NCBI GenBank assembly: GCA_003150755.1
Contig: QAMT01000005.1
Location: 1-64,000 of the forward strand
Direction of reading: 5' to 3'
Source: Phascolarctobacterium sp.
GTDB taxonomy: Bacteria > Bacillota > Negativicutes > Acidaminococcales > Acidaminococcaceae
DNA length: 64,000 nucleotides
Part shown: positions 55,191-62,691 of the stretch, in pieces
Position numbering within the stretch: the stretch's first letter is position 1
How the letters are laid out: each line of letters starts with the position of its first letter
Made by a program: the position numbers and the translations under genes
The notes under the pieces: model-generated
What the model was told of the DNA's origin: nothing
Databases searched by the model: none
The model's input: only the letters and a program-made list of their open reading frames with translations

Positions 55191-55212
55191 AATAACCCCA
55201 TGAGGTGTTTAT

Positions 55213-56151
55213 ATGGACATAACCGTTACAAGCCTGCAGCTTGCCGTACACGAACGGCTGGAGCTGCACAAAAACAGGATTACGCCGCTGCCGGGAAACG
55301 ACAGCGGCAAACGCATTTCTATCGTTACCGGCATCCACGGCGATGAATTGGAAGGGCAATACGTTGCCTGGCTTTTGAACCGCCGTATTGCGGCGCAGCC
55401 GGAGCTTCTTCATGCTACCGTAGATATTTACCCCGCCATGAACCCGCTCGGCATCAACACCATTCAGCGCAGCATACCGCTGTTTGATATAGATATGAAC
55501 AGGATTTTCCCAGGTGAAAGCGACGGCCCGGCCGCAGAATATTTTGCCAGCGAAATTATCAAAGACGTTACCGGTTCAGACATCGCTATCGACATCCACG
55601 CCTCTAACATCTTCCTGCGCGAAATGCCGCAAGTGCGTATTTCAGAAGAAACGGCGGAGAAGCTGGTGCCGCTTGCCCAAAAGCTGAATGTGGACTTTGT
55701 GTGGATTTACCCAGCCGCCACTGTAATGCAAAGCACTTTTGCCTGCAGCATGAACGCCCTCGGTACCTGCTGCCTGGTGGTAGAAATGGGCGTAGGCATG
55801 CGCCTTACGCCAACTTACGGCGAGCAGCTGACCGAAGGCATTTTGAACCTGATGCGTACCGAAGGCATGTGGGCAGGCGAAACTAACTGCACCCACACGC
55901 CTATTGTAAGCAACGACGAAGTCAGTTTTTTGAACGCAAACGCAGCCGGTATTTTTATGGCAGAAGCACAGCACAGCGGCCATGTTAAAAAAGGCCAGCT
56001 GCTAGGCATTATTGCTGACCCTTTAACCGGCGGCATTAACGAGCGCATTACAGCACCGGCTGACGGGCTGCTGTTTACCCTGCGCGAATACCCGGTTGTG
56101 TACCCGGGCAGCCTGCTGGCACGCATCGTTACAGGAGGCACCGCACAATGA
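55213..56151 (+). CDS. Succinylglutamate desuccinylase/aspartoacylase family zinc hydrolase
   Basis: This 312-residue M14-type protein has the zinc ligands H42 and E45 (GIHGDE) and H129 (DIHASN), the substrate-binding NRIFPG and a catalytic glutamate at E191 (VVEMGVG). It should cleave N-acyl amino acid or similar amide bonds. A C-terminal beta-rich domain follows. It is fourth in the ATP-grasp operon and overlaps its paralogue by 4 nt. The real substrate is unknown. Confidence 0.9.
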   Translation: MDITVTSLQLAVHERLELHKNRITPLPGNDSGKRISIVTGIHGDELEGQYVAWLLNRRIAAQPELLHATVDIYPAMNPLGINTIQRSIPLFDIDMNRIFPGESDGPAAEYFASEIIKDVTGSDIAIDIHASNIFLREMPQVRISEETAEKLVPLAQKLNVDFVWIYPAATVMQSTFACSMNALGTCCLVVEMGVGMRLTPTYGEQLTEGILNLMRTEGMWAGETNCTHTPIVSNDEVSFLNANAAGIFMAEAQHSGHVKKGQLLGIIADPLTGGINERITAPADGLLFTLREYPVVYPGSLLARIVTGGTAQ

Positions 56152-57086
56152 AGCACGAAATTTTATACACCATGAAAATGCCTTACCGCCAGGACTTTGT
56201 GCTGGAAGGCTTCCGCTTCGGCGAAGGTGAAAAAACCTGCGCCGTTGTAGGCAGCATGCGCGGCGATGAAATACAGCAAATGTACGCCTGCGCCTGCCTG
56301 GTCCGCGCCTTAACAGAAATTGAAGAACGCGGCAATTTACTGCCGGGACACGAAATACTTGTTATCCCCTGCGCCAACACCTTCAGCATGAATGTCGGCA
56401 AACGCTTCTGGCCCATGGACAACACCGATATTAACAGAATGTTTCCCGGTTATGATTTAGGGGAAACCACCCAGCGCATCGCCGCCGACCTGTTTGAAGC
56501 CGTTAAAGGCTACCGCTGCGGCGTACACCTTACAAGTTTTTACCTGCCCGGCAAATTTGTGCCGCACGCCCGTATTATTAACACCGGCTACCAAAGCCCA
56601 ACACTTGGCAGCCTGTTTGGCATACCCTACATTGTAACACGCGACCCAAAACCATTTGATACCACCACACTAAACTACAACTGGCAAATTTGGGATAGCT
56701 GTGCCTTTAATTTGTATACGCAAAGCACCAGCCAGCTGGATGAAAAAGAGGCAATGAATACGGTAGATGCCGTACTGCGCTACCTCAGCCGCACCGGCGC
56801 GGTTAAATACCACTGTTACAGCGGCTATCTTTCCACGGTTATTAAAGAAGAAGACCTTATTAACGTACTTATGCCAACAGGCGGTATTTTTAAAGCACTA
56901 AAATCGCCCGGGGCGGAAGTGCAAAATGGCGAACTGCTGGGAGTATTGCTTGACCCTTTTACAGCTAAAATAATACAAGAACTGCACGCCCCAAATGACG
57001 GCATGGTATTTTTTGCCATGGAAAAACCGTTAGTACTGGAACACGAAATTGCCTTTAAGTTGCTGCCGCGCCGCAGTAATAGTTAA
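56148..57086 (+). CDS. Aspartoacylase-like paralogue lacking key residues
   Basis: This 312-residue protein has the same length and domain layout as the preceding one, but the zinc motif GxHGDE reads GSMRGDE (arginine at 38, codon CGC at 56259-56261). The second zinc histidine (H127) and NRMFPG are kept, but the catalytic glutamate of the VVEMG block is replaced (AFNLYTQ). It is probably a non-catalytic partner or has a changed activity. It ends the operon. Confidence 0.85.
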   Translation: MKHEILYTMKMPYRQDFVLEGFRFGEGEKTCAVVGSMRGDEIQQMYACACLVRALTEIEERGNLLPGHEILVIPCANTFSMNVGKRFWPMDNTDINRMFPGYDLGETTQRIAADLFEAVKGYRCGVHLTSFYLPGKFVPHARIINTGYQSPTLGSLFGIPYIVTRDPKPFDTTTLNYNWQIWDSCAFNLYTQSTSQLDEKEAMNTVDAVLRYLSRTGAVKYHCYSGYLSTVIKEEDLINVLMPTGGIFKALKSPGAEVQNGELLGVLLDPFTAKIIQELHAPNDGMVFFAMEKPLVLEHEIAFKLLPRRSNS

Positions 57087-57163
57087 ATCTTTAATATTAA
57101 ACAAAAAATTGCAATAAAGGAGGATTTTTTGACCATTTCTTGATCGCTTAAGATTTCTGGAAT

Positions 57164-57190
57164 CCCATGTTTAACGTGGGTTTTCTATAT
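57164..57190 (+). terminator. Terminator of the ATP-grasp operon
   Basis: CCCATGTT pairs with AACGTGGG (57164-57180, one G-T pair), followed by TTTTCTATAT. Confidence 0.65.
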
Positions 57191-57197
57191 ACAAGAA

Positions 57198-57225
57198 AAA
57201 GCGGATAGCATAAGCCATCCGCTTT
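57198..57225 (-). terminator. Terminator of the SLH porin gene
   Basis: AAGCGGAT (57199-57206) pairs with ATCCGCTT (57217-57224); on the minus strand TTTTTCTTG follows. Confidence 0.85.
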
Positions 57226-57260
57226 AGTTATTCTAATATTAAGCTGTTGTAATGCTAAGA

Positions 57261-58460
57261 TTAGAAAGTGAATACAACTTCCGTCCAAATAGCTTGTTCG
57301 TCGTTGCGACCACCAGCTACATCTTCGCGGCCATCAAGATCATAGTATTTAACGCCAGCAACAATATTTTTAGCCAAAGTTACGTTAGCGCCAACTTCAA
57401 AACCTTCGAAACCATCGTTAGCTTTAGCAGCTTTCATATAACCGTTATAAGCATCGTTAGTGGTGTCGAGATAGGTCAATGCCGGCATATCATAGTAGTT
57501 AGCATATACGCCCCAGCTGCCAACTTTGGAAGCTTTAGCGCCTTTGTATGCTAAACCTACTACATAGCCATTGTTGTCCAATCCATCATCATGGTCAGCT
57601 TCGCCATACATATATTCGCCAATGAGTTTAAGATCTTTAGCTATCGGGAATGCTACACCAGCATTGTAAATTTCATTACCAACATAAGTATCTGCATTAT
57701 AGTAAGTTACATAAGCATCAACCACACCAATTTTAGCAGTTACATCAGCGATGTAGAGACGATCATCAGACAAATAAGTAAAATCTCCACCATCAGCTTT
57801 ACCAACATAGCCGGTTACTTTTACATTATCGCCATAAGAGAGTTTTGCACCATCTACTTCGGCATCAAGTACATTACCGGTATGAGGTTTAAAGTTCTGA
57901 CGACCAGCATCAAGTTTAACACCGCCAACACGGCCGGATACATATGCCCAGTTCAGGTCGATATCGTCGTCATCGGGATCATAATCACCAGTATAATACT
58001 GATTGTTTTCAAAGCGTCCGGTATAAGTCCAATCTTCATTAATCTGACCATTCAGGAACAAACGGGTACGCAGACGACCGGAATCGGAACCAGTATCATT
58101 GCTGCGATAAGAAGCACGGATCTGACCGGTGATTTTTACGTTGTCAGCTTTCTTTTCAAGGTTAGCTACGCGAACGCCAAGGCTATCCAGTTCGTCAGCA
58201 AATTCAGCAGCTAATTTATCAACATTAGCGCCTTTTGCCATTGCTTTTGCTACAATCTGAGCCATTTCATAACGGGTCATCAGTTTGTCTCCGCCGTAGG
58301 TGCCGTCAGGATAACCATCTACAACGCCTTCTGCAGCAAGTTTGTTTACTGCATCATAAGCCCAGTGGCCGGCCGGTACATCGCTGAACGGGTTAGCTGC
58401 GTATGCGGAAGCAGTTACGCCCAGAGCCATAGCCATTGCTAATACTAAAGATTTTTTCAT
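57261..58460 (-). CDS. ompM: SLH-domain outer membrane porin (OmpM/Mep45 type)
   Basis: This 399-residue protein has a signal peptide (cut after AYA, about residue 22), one SLH domain starting NPFSDVPAGHWAYDAV that would bind polyaminated peptidoglycan, a short coiled coil (about 85-118) and a beta-barrel of about 280 residues ending in phenylalanine (VVFTF). This layout is specific to Negativicutes, where it both forms pores and ties the outer membrane to the wall. ATG 58460 follows GGGAGG. Upstream codons belong to the structured leader. Strong expression is likely. Confidence 0.95.
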   Translation of the reverse strand: MKKSLVLAMAMALGVTASAYAANPFSDVPAGHWAYDAVNKLAAEGVVDGYPDGTYGGDKLMTRYEMAQIVAKAMAKGANVDKLAAEFADELDSLGVRVANLEKKADNVKITGQIRASYRSNDTGSDSGRLRTRLFLNGQINEDWTYTGRFENNQYYTGDYDPDDDDIDLNWAYVSGRVGGVKLDAGRQNFKPHTGNVLDAEVDGAKLSYGDNVKVTGYVGKADGGDFTYLSDDRLYIADVTAKIGVVDAYVTYYNADTYVGNEIYNAGVAFPIAKDLKLIGEYMYGEADHDDGLDNNGYVVGLAYKGAKASKVGSWGVYANYYDMPALTYLDTTNDAYNGYMKAAKANDGFEGFEVGANVTLAKNIVAGVKYYDLDGREDVAGGRNDEQAIWTEVVFTF

Positions 58461-58749
58461 TTTGTTTTCCTCCCTTTTTAGAAAAACACATTTTATTTTT
58501 ATAAAACGCTTTAGGGAAGAAGTTTTGCACTCTCGGCACTGCATCAGTGCGAGTCTCCTGGTTTCCTCTACCTTGCCGGTGCTTCAGCGCTAAATTCTTC
58601 TTTACAGCGTATATAAACAAACTGTAAGGCCTTGCCCCTGAGGAAACGGCGAGGCCTTTATTGTATAAAAGGGGTACTTGCGATAGGACACTCCTAAAAA
58701 GCGCTCCTGAGGAGAAGGCTAAAATCTTGTGTCCAGCCCTTTTATACAA
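58461..58749 (-). promoter_or_regulatory. Structured 5' leader of the SLH porin mRNA
   Basis: The leader of about 290 nt holds three strong elements in transcript order: a branched stem closed by a perfect 13-bp repeat (58749-58737 with 58673-58661) containing GGACAC/GTGTCC and CTCC-tga-GGAG; a hairpin AAGGCCT/AGGCCTT at about 58659-58627; and a hairpin GCACTG-CAT-CAGTGC with flanking CTC/GAG at 58531-58553. No known riboswitch signature was recognised. The first stem starts at or within a few bases of the 5' end, which would protect the mRNA. Confidence 0.7.
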
Positions 58750-58753
58750 ACCC

Positions 58754-58781
58754 ATTATAACACATTTGCCCCCCCAGTAAA
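58754..58781 (-). promoter_or_regulatory. SLH porin promoter with a seven-G spacer tract
   Basis: On the minus strand TTTACT (58781-58776) is followed by GGGGGGG (58775-58769), nine more bases, and TATAAT (58759-58754): a 16-nt spacer. The homopolymer lies entirely in the spacer, so gain or loss of one G would change promoter strength. Confidence 0.75.
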
Positions 58782-58866
58782 GACCACTTTGTAAAAAATA
58801 CAACGATATTACTTCATGCCGATAAGGCGTAAGCAGGGCACACGAAGGTTAACGCTAAAAAAATAA

Positions 58867-58958
58867 GGGCTCAACCAAAGGTTGAGCCCCGCGCTTTGCG
58901 CGCCTGACAATGGTAATTGCAAAATCTGCAATTACGTAAGGCGAGCCGAAGGCTCGCC
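58867..58958. terminator. Cluster of four perfect hairpins after the NCS2 permease gene
   Basis: Within 92 nt: GGCGAGCC-gaa-GGCTCGCC (58940-58958), GTAATTGCA-aaatc-TGCAATTAC (58913-58935), CGCGC-ttt-GCGCG (58890-58902) and GGGCTCAACC-aaa-GGTTGAGCCC (58867-58889). On the minus strand the last is followed by TTATTTTTTTT and is a good terminator for the permease transcript. The role of the other three is unclear. Confidence 0.8.
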
Positions 58959-58973
58959 GCCGTATGTAAAATT

Positions 58974-60344
58974 TTACACAAAAATATATTTTAAAACAAA
59001 CAGCAGCGCCAGAACATACATAATGCCGCTGATATTCTTTTTGCCCGCCATGCCGGAGCAAACATTAATAATAACATACGAAATTATGCCAAGAGAAATG
59101 CCTTCAGAAATAGAATACATAAAAGGCATCGCAATAATGGCGATAAACGCAGGCAACGCTTCGCCCAAATCGTTAAAATCAATGTTCAGCACTGTGCTGA
59201 GCATCAAAAAACCGACAATAATCAGCGCAGGCGCGGTTGCAAAGGCCGGTATTGCCAAAAAGACAGGTGCAAAAAGCAACGACAGCAAAAACAGCACAGC
59301 AACGGTTACAGCAGTTAAACCGGTGCGTCCGCCGGCCATTACGCCGGAAGAGCTTTCTACAAAGGTCGTTACGGTAGAAGTACCCAGCACAGCACCAGCA
59401 GAAGTTGCAATGGAATCTGCCAGCAGCGCGCCGCGGATGCGCGGAAGCCTGCCGTTTTTATCCAGCATGTTTGCTTTGGAAGCCACGCCGATTAAAGTAC
59501 CCAGCGTGTCAAACAAATCAACAAACATAAAGGACAACATAATTGTAATAAAGTTAAAACTGAAAATTGCTGAAAAATCCATCTGCATAAAGCTCGGCAT
59601 CAGGCTGGGGATATAAAAGCCGCGCGAGAAATCCGGCATAACCGAAAATGCACCTTTGGCCGGGTCGGGAATATAAAGCCCAGTTGCTTCGCTAATCATG
59701 CCCAGCACCCAGGTTGCAACAATGCCCCACAAAATTGCGCCGCGTACATTTTTTATCATCATTATAGCGGTGATAAATACGCCAATCAGCGCCAGCAGTG
59801 CGCCGATGCCGGTAGTGTAAAAGTCGCCGTTTGCCAGCGATGCTTTAAACGGATAAATGCTTACCAGGGTTACGCTGTCCATAACAATGTGCGAATTCTG
59901 CAAACCGATAAAAGCAATAAAAAGGCCGATACCGCCGGTAACGCCGTATTTAAGCGAAAACGGAATGCAATTAAAGATTGCTTCGCGCACTTTGGTTAAA
60001 GACAAAATGAAAAACAACAGGCCTTCGATAAATACAGCTGCCAGAGCCATTTGCCACGAATAGCCCATCTGCCCTACAACAGTATAAGCAAAAAAGGCAT
60101 TAAGCCCCATGCCCGGAGCCAGCGCAAACGGATAGTTGGCAAGTCCTGCCATAAGCAGTGTGCCGATGCACGCAGAAATGGCCGTCGCCGTAAAAATCGC
60201 ACCGGAATCCATACCGGAGGCTGCTAAAATAGTAGGGTTGACGGCAAGGATATACGCCATCGTCATAAACGTAGTAATGCCGGCCATCATTTCTGTTTTG
60301 GCATTGGTGCCGTTTTCTTTGAGTTTGAACAGGTTTTCCAGCAA
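58974..60344 (-). CDS. NCS2 family purine permease (AzgA/PbuG type)
   Basis: This roughly 456-residue transporter has about 12 to 14 membrane segments and the AzgA/PbuG motifs FKLKENGTNAKTEMMAG and FALAPGMGLNAFF. It probably imports hypoxanthine, guanine or adenine with protons. No ATG is available: TTG at 60344 is preferred because AAAGG lies 10 nt upstream and the protein then starts (M)LENLFKLKENG; a TTG at 60362 is also open. It lies behind its own promoter and a leader hairpin. Confidence 0.9.
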   Translation of the reverse strand: MLENLFKLKENGTNAKTEMMAGITTFMTMAYILAVNPTILAASGMDSGAIFTATAISACIGTLLMAGLANYPFALAPGMGLNAFFAYTVVGQMGYSWQMALAAVFIEGLLFFILSLTKVREAIFNCIPFSLKYGVTGGIGLFIAFIGLQNSHIVMDSVTLVSIYPFKASLANGDFYTTGIGALLALIGVFITAIMMIKNVRGAILWGIVATWVLGMISEATGLYIPDPAKGAFSVMPDFSRGFYIPSLMPSFMQMDFSAIFSFNFITIMLSFMFVDLFDTLGTLIGVASKANMLDKNGRLPRIRGALLADSIATSAGAVLGTSTVTTFVESSSGVMAGGRTGLTAVTVAVLFLLSLLFAPVFLAIPAFATAPALIIVGFLMLSTVLNIDFNDLGEALPAFIAIIAMPFMYSISEGISLGIISYVIINVCSGMAGKKNISGIMYVLALLFVLKYIFV

Positions 60345-60360
60345 AATATCAGCGCCTTTC

Positions 60361-60390
60361 AAAAAAATATCAGCCGCTTAAAAAAGCGGC
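60361..60390 (-). promoter_or_regulatory. Terminator-like hairpin in the permease leader
   Basis: GCCGCTT (60373-60379) and AAGCGGC (60384-60390) pair around AAAA; on the minus strand the stem is followed by TGATATTTTTTT just before the ribosome site. It looks like an attenuator between promoter and start codon. I could not fit a purine aptamer into the short leader. Confidence 0.6.
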
Positions 60391-60409
60391 CTTAAACTAA
60401 TACAGCTTC

Positions 60410-60438
60410 ATTTTATGGTATGCACGTAAAAATGTCAA
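60410..60438 (-). promoter_or_regulatory. Purine permease promoter
   Basis: TTGACA (60438-60433), 17-nt spacer, TAAAAT (60415-60410) on the minus strand, just downstream of the hydG stop. Confidence 0.8.
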
Positions 60439-60443
60439 TCTTT

Positions 60444-61859
60444 TTAGATTCTGAAATCGCGTTCGCCCTGTTCAATATCTTTCAGATGTTTTTCAACCAG
60501 CGCACGCACCTTTTCGTTAGGAATATTAAAGATTTCTTTGGCAATCAGTTCGTCGCCTAGCTCTTTAACCTTAGGAGATGCGTAATCGACAAGATATTCT
60601 TTCAAGGTCATCAGTGCGTTGGGGTGGCAGCAGTTCTGAATCTGTCCGCTCTTGCACAGGCTCATAAAGCGGTCGCCGGTGCGTCCTGCACGGTAGCATG
60701 CAGTGCAGAAGCTGGGGATATAGCCCATCTCCATCAGCCAGCCGACAACTTCATCCAAAGTACGGTTATCGCTGACATCAAACTGTGCGGAGTCGTTTTC
60801 TTTTTCCGGTTCGGCATAGCCACCGACGCTGGTGCGGGAACCGCCGCTGATTTGCGAAATGCCAAGGTGCAGCACTCTTTCGCGGGCGCGTTTGCTTTCG
60901 CGGGTAGATACAATCATACCGGTATACGGTACGGCAATGCGGATGCAAGCAACCAGTTTTTCAAAAATATCGTCGCTGATGCCGTTATCAAAAGCCGAAG
61001 GGTCAATATCATCTGCCGGGCAGATACGCGGCACGCTGATGGTGTGCGGCCCAACGCCGTGAACTGCTTCCAGATGCTCAGCATGCATCAGAAGGCCTGC
61101 AAATTCATAGCGGTACAATTCAAGCCCGAACAGTACGCCCAGACCTACATCGTCGATGCCGCCTTCCATTGCGCGGTCCATCGCCTCCGTATGGTAGGCA
61201 TAATTGCTCTTCGGCCCAAACGGATGCAGTTTTTCGTAGCTTTGTTTGTGGTAGGTTTCCTGAAACAGGATATAAGTACCGATGCCTGCTTCTTTCAGCT
61301 TGCGGTAATTTTCAACCGTCGTTGCGGCAATATTAACGTTAACCCTGCGGATAGCGCCGTTTTTATGCTTAATGCTGTAAATCGTTTTAATGGATTCCAG
61401 GATATATTCAATCGGGTTGTTTACAGGGTCTTCGCCTGCTTCCAGGGCCAGGCGTTTATGGCCCATATCCTGCAAAGCAATAACTTCCTGGCGGATTTCA
61501 TCCTGCGTTAATTTTTTGCGGGCAATGTGCTTGTTGACGCTGTGGTACGGGCAGTACACGCAGCCGTTAATGCAGTAGTTAGAAAGGTACAGCGGCGCAA
61601 ACATAACGATGCGGTTGCCGTAAAAGTCCTTTTTAATCTGCTCTGCCAGCGCATAAATTTCCTGGTTTTTGTCTTCCAGTTCGCAATCCAAAAGCACTGC
61701 CGCTTCGCGGTGGCTAAGCCCCTTGCGCAGTTTGGCTTTTTCGATAATTTCGGAAATCAGCGCAGCGTTGTTTTTGTTTGCAGCGGCATATTCCAATGTT
61801 GCCATAATCTCGTTATGGTCAATAAATTCTTCGGCTTTCATTGATTTTGCGTCATACAT
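60444..61859 (-). CDS. hydG: [FeFe]-hydrogenase maturase HydG
   Basis: This 471-residue radical SAM tyrosine lyase makes the CO and CN ligands of the hydrogenase H-cluster. The SAM cluster motif is CINGCVYC and the auxiliary cluster is held by the C-terminal CTACYR motif and a later cysteine (NCCHPNA), which separates HydG from ThiH. The start follows AAGGAGG. Its neighbour encodes the small hydrogenase-linked regulator; hydE and hydF are not in the window. Confidence 0.95.
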   Translation of the reverse strand: MYDAKSMKAEEFIDHNEIMATLEYAAANKNNAALISEIIEKAKLRKGLSHREAAVLLDCELEDKNQEIYALAEQIKKDFYGNRIVMFAPLYLSNYCINGCVYCPYHSVNKHIARKKLTQDEIRQEVIALQDMGHKRLALEAGEDPVNNPIEYILESIKTIYSIKHKNGAIRRVNVNIAATTVENYRKLKEAGIGTYILFQETYHKQSYEKLHPFGPKSNYAYHTEAMDRAMEGGIDDVGLGVLFGLELYRYEFAGLLMHAEHLEAVHGVGPHTISVPRICPADDIDPSAFDNGISDDIFEKLVACIRIAVPYTGMIVSTRESKRARERVLHLGISQISGGSRTSVGGYAEPEKENDSAQFDVSDNRTLDEVVGWLMEMGYIPSFCTACYRAGRTGDRFMSLCKSGQIQNCCHPNALMTLKEYLVDYASPKVKELGDELIAKEIFNIPNEKVRALVEKHLKDIEQGERDFRI

Positions 61860-61936
61860 TTGATCTTCCTCCTTAAGGTCAGGGCGAACCTTCCCCGTCA
61901 GTATTTCTCCTATATCAAGCCCGAAGGCATAAAGGA

Positions 61937-62188
61937 CTAAGCCTGAGTTTTGGCATACAGAGCCTTGGCGGTAATGCCGGGCAGCATGCCGATTTTGCCG
62001 GACAATGCGCTGATAATATCCTGCGGCGCATCCAGCACTAAACTAATAATGTGCAGATTTTTTTCGCGGTAGGGCAAGCCCATACGCCCGATAATATAAC
62101 TGCCGTACTCATGCAGCACAGCGTTCAGTGCTTCAACAGAAGCGGTGTTTTCTACAATAATGCCCAAAAGCACAACTCTTGTTTCCAT
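61937..62188 (-). CDS. TM1266-family putative regulator of the iron-only hydrogenase system
   Basis: This 83-residue ACT/NikR-C-like protein (starts METRVVLLGIIVEN, with IIGRMGLPYREKNLHIIS) belongs to the TM1266 family, which is found next to hydE/F/G. It has no DNA-binding domain; it may sense a metabolite or metal. It lies 77 nt upstream of hydG in the same direction. Confidence 0.88.
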   Translation of the reverse strand: METRVVLLGIIVENTASVEALNAVLHEYGSYIIGRMGLPYREKNLHIISLVLDAPQDIISALSGKIGMLPGITAKALYAKTQA

Positions 62189-62199
62189 AATATTCCCCT

Positions 62200-62685
62200 T
62201 TACTGCGGCGTGCGCTTAACTATCAGGCGCGCCAGCAAAATGCCGCAAATACCTGTTACCATCTGCGGCCAGCCCATCATAAAACCAATGGCAAACACCA
62301 TTTTTTCGGGAAGTTCCAAAATTTTTAAAAGCAGCAGGCTGCTGGTAAACATGCAGATTGTTTTAACAAGCGGCGCCAAAAATAAACCTCTGCGCCACGC
62401 CCAATGGCAGATTAAAACAAACACGGCATTGCCGCCGATAACAACCGGTATTAAAAGCGGCACCGGCAGCTGCCCTTGAAGATAGGCAAAAAAAGGCAGC
62501 AGCGCAACCGACACCAGCGCAGGTTTTAACCCTGCCAGGCGCACGGTAACGGCCAGCATCATATTAACCAGCGTGCCGATAAAAAACATGCTTACAAGCG
62601 GCGGCAGCGGAATAACCAGCCGCAGCGACTGCAATACAACCGTCAGGGCTATCAGCATAGCCCCGCGCACTAAATTTCTATCCAT
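62200..62685 (-). CDS. ECF transporter S-component-like membrane protein
   Basis: This 161-residue protein has five to six hydrophobic segments and starts NLVRGAMLIALTVVLQSLRLVIPLPP, the usual form of small S-component-like proteins found beside hydrogenase genes. Its ligand cannot be told. It is 11 nt upstream of the TM1266-family gene and 6 nt downstream of the aminotransferase-like gene, so these form one unit. Confidence 0.75.
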   Translation of the reverse strand: MDRNLVRGAMLIALTVVLQSLRLVIPLPPLVSMFFIGTLVNMMLAVTVRLAGLKPALVSVALLPFFAYLQGQLPVPLLIPVVIGGNAVFVLICHWAWRRGLFLAPLVKTICMFTSSLLLLKILELPEKMVFAIGFMMGWPQMVTGICGILLARLIVKRTPQ

Positions 62686-62691
62686 TATTTA

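Noticed and set aside
58461..58544. N-terminal extension of the SLH porin
   Set aside because: It would place 28 residues before a clear signal peptide and overlap the mRNA leader; ATG 58460 has GGGAGG.
58661..58749. Branched stem before the porin considered as 6S RNA or a cobalamin riboswitch
   Set aside because: Too short and lacking the central bubble of 6S RNA; no B12-box-like conserved core was found.
58867..58958. Hairpin cluster considered as a CRISPR array
   Set aside because: The four inverted repeats differ from one another in sequence and length; there is no common direct repeat.
60361..60440. Purine riboswitch ahead of the NCS2 permease
   Set aside because: The space between promoter and start codon is under 70 nt and the conserved three-way-junction bases are absent.
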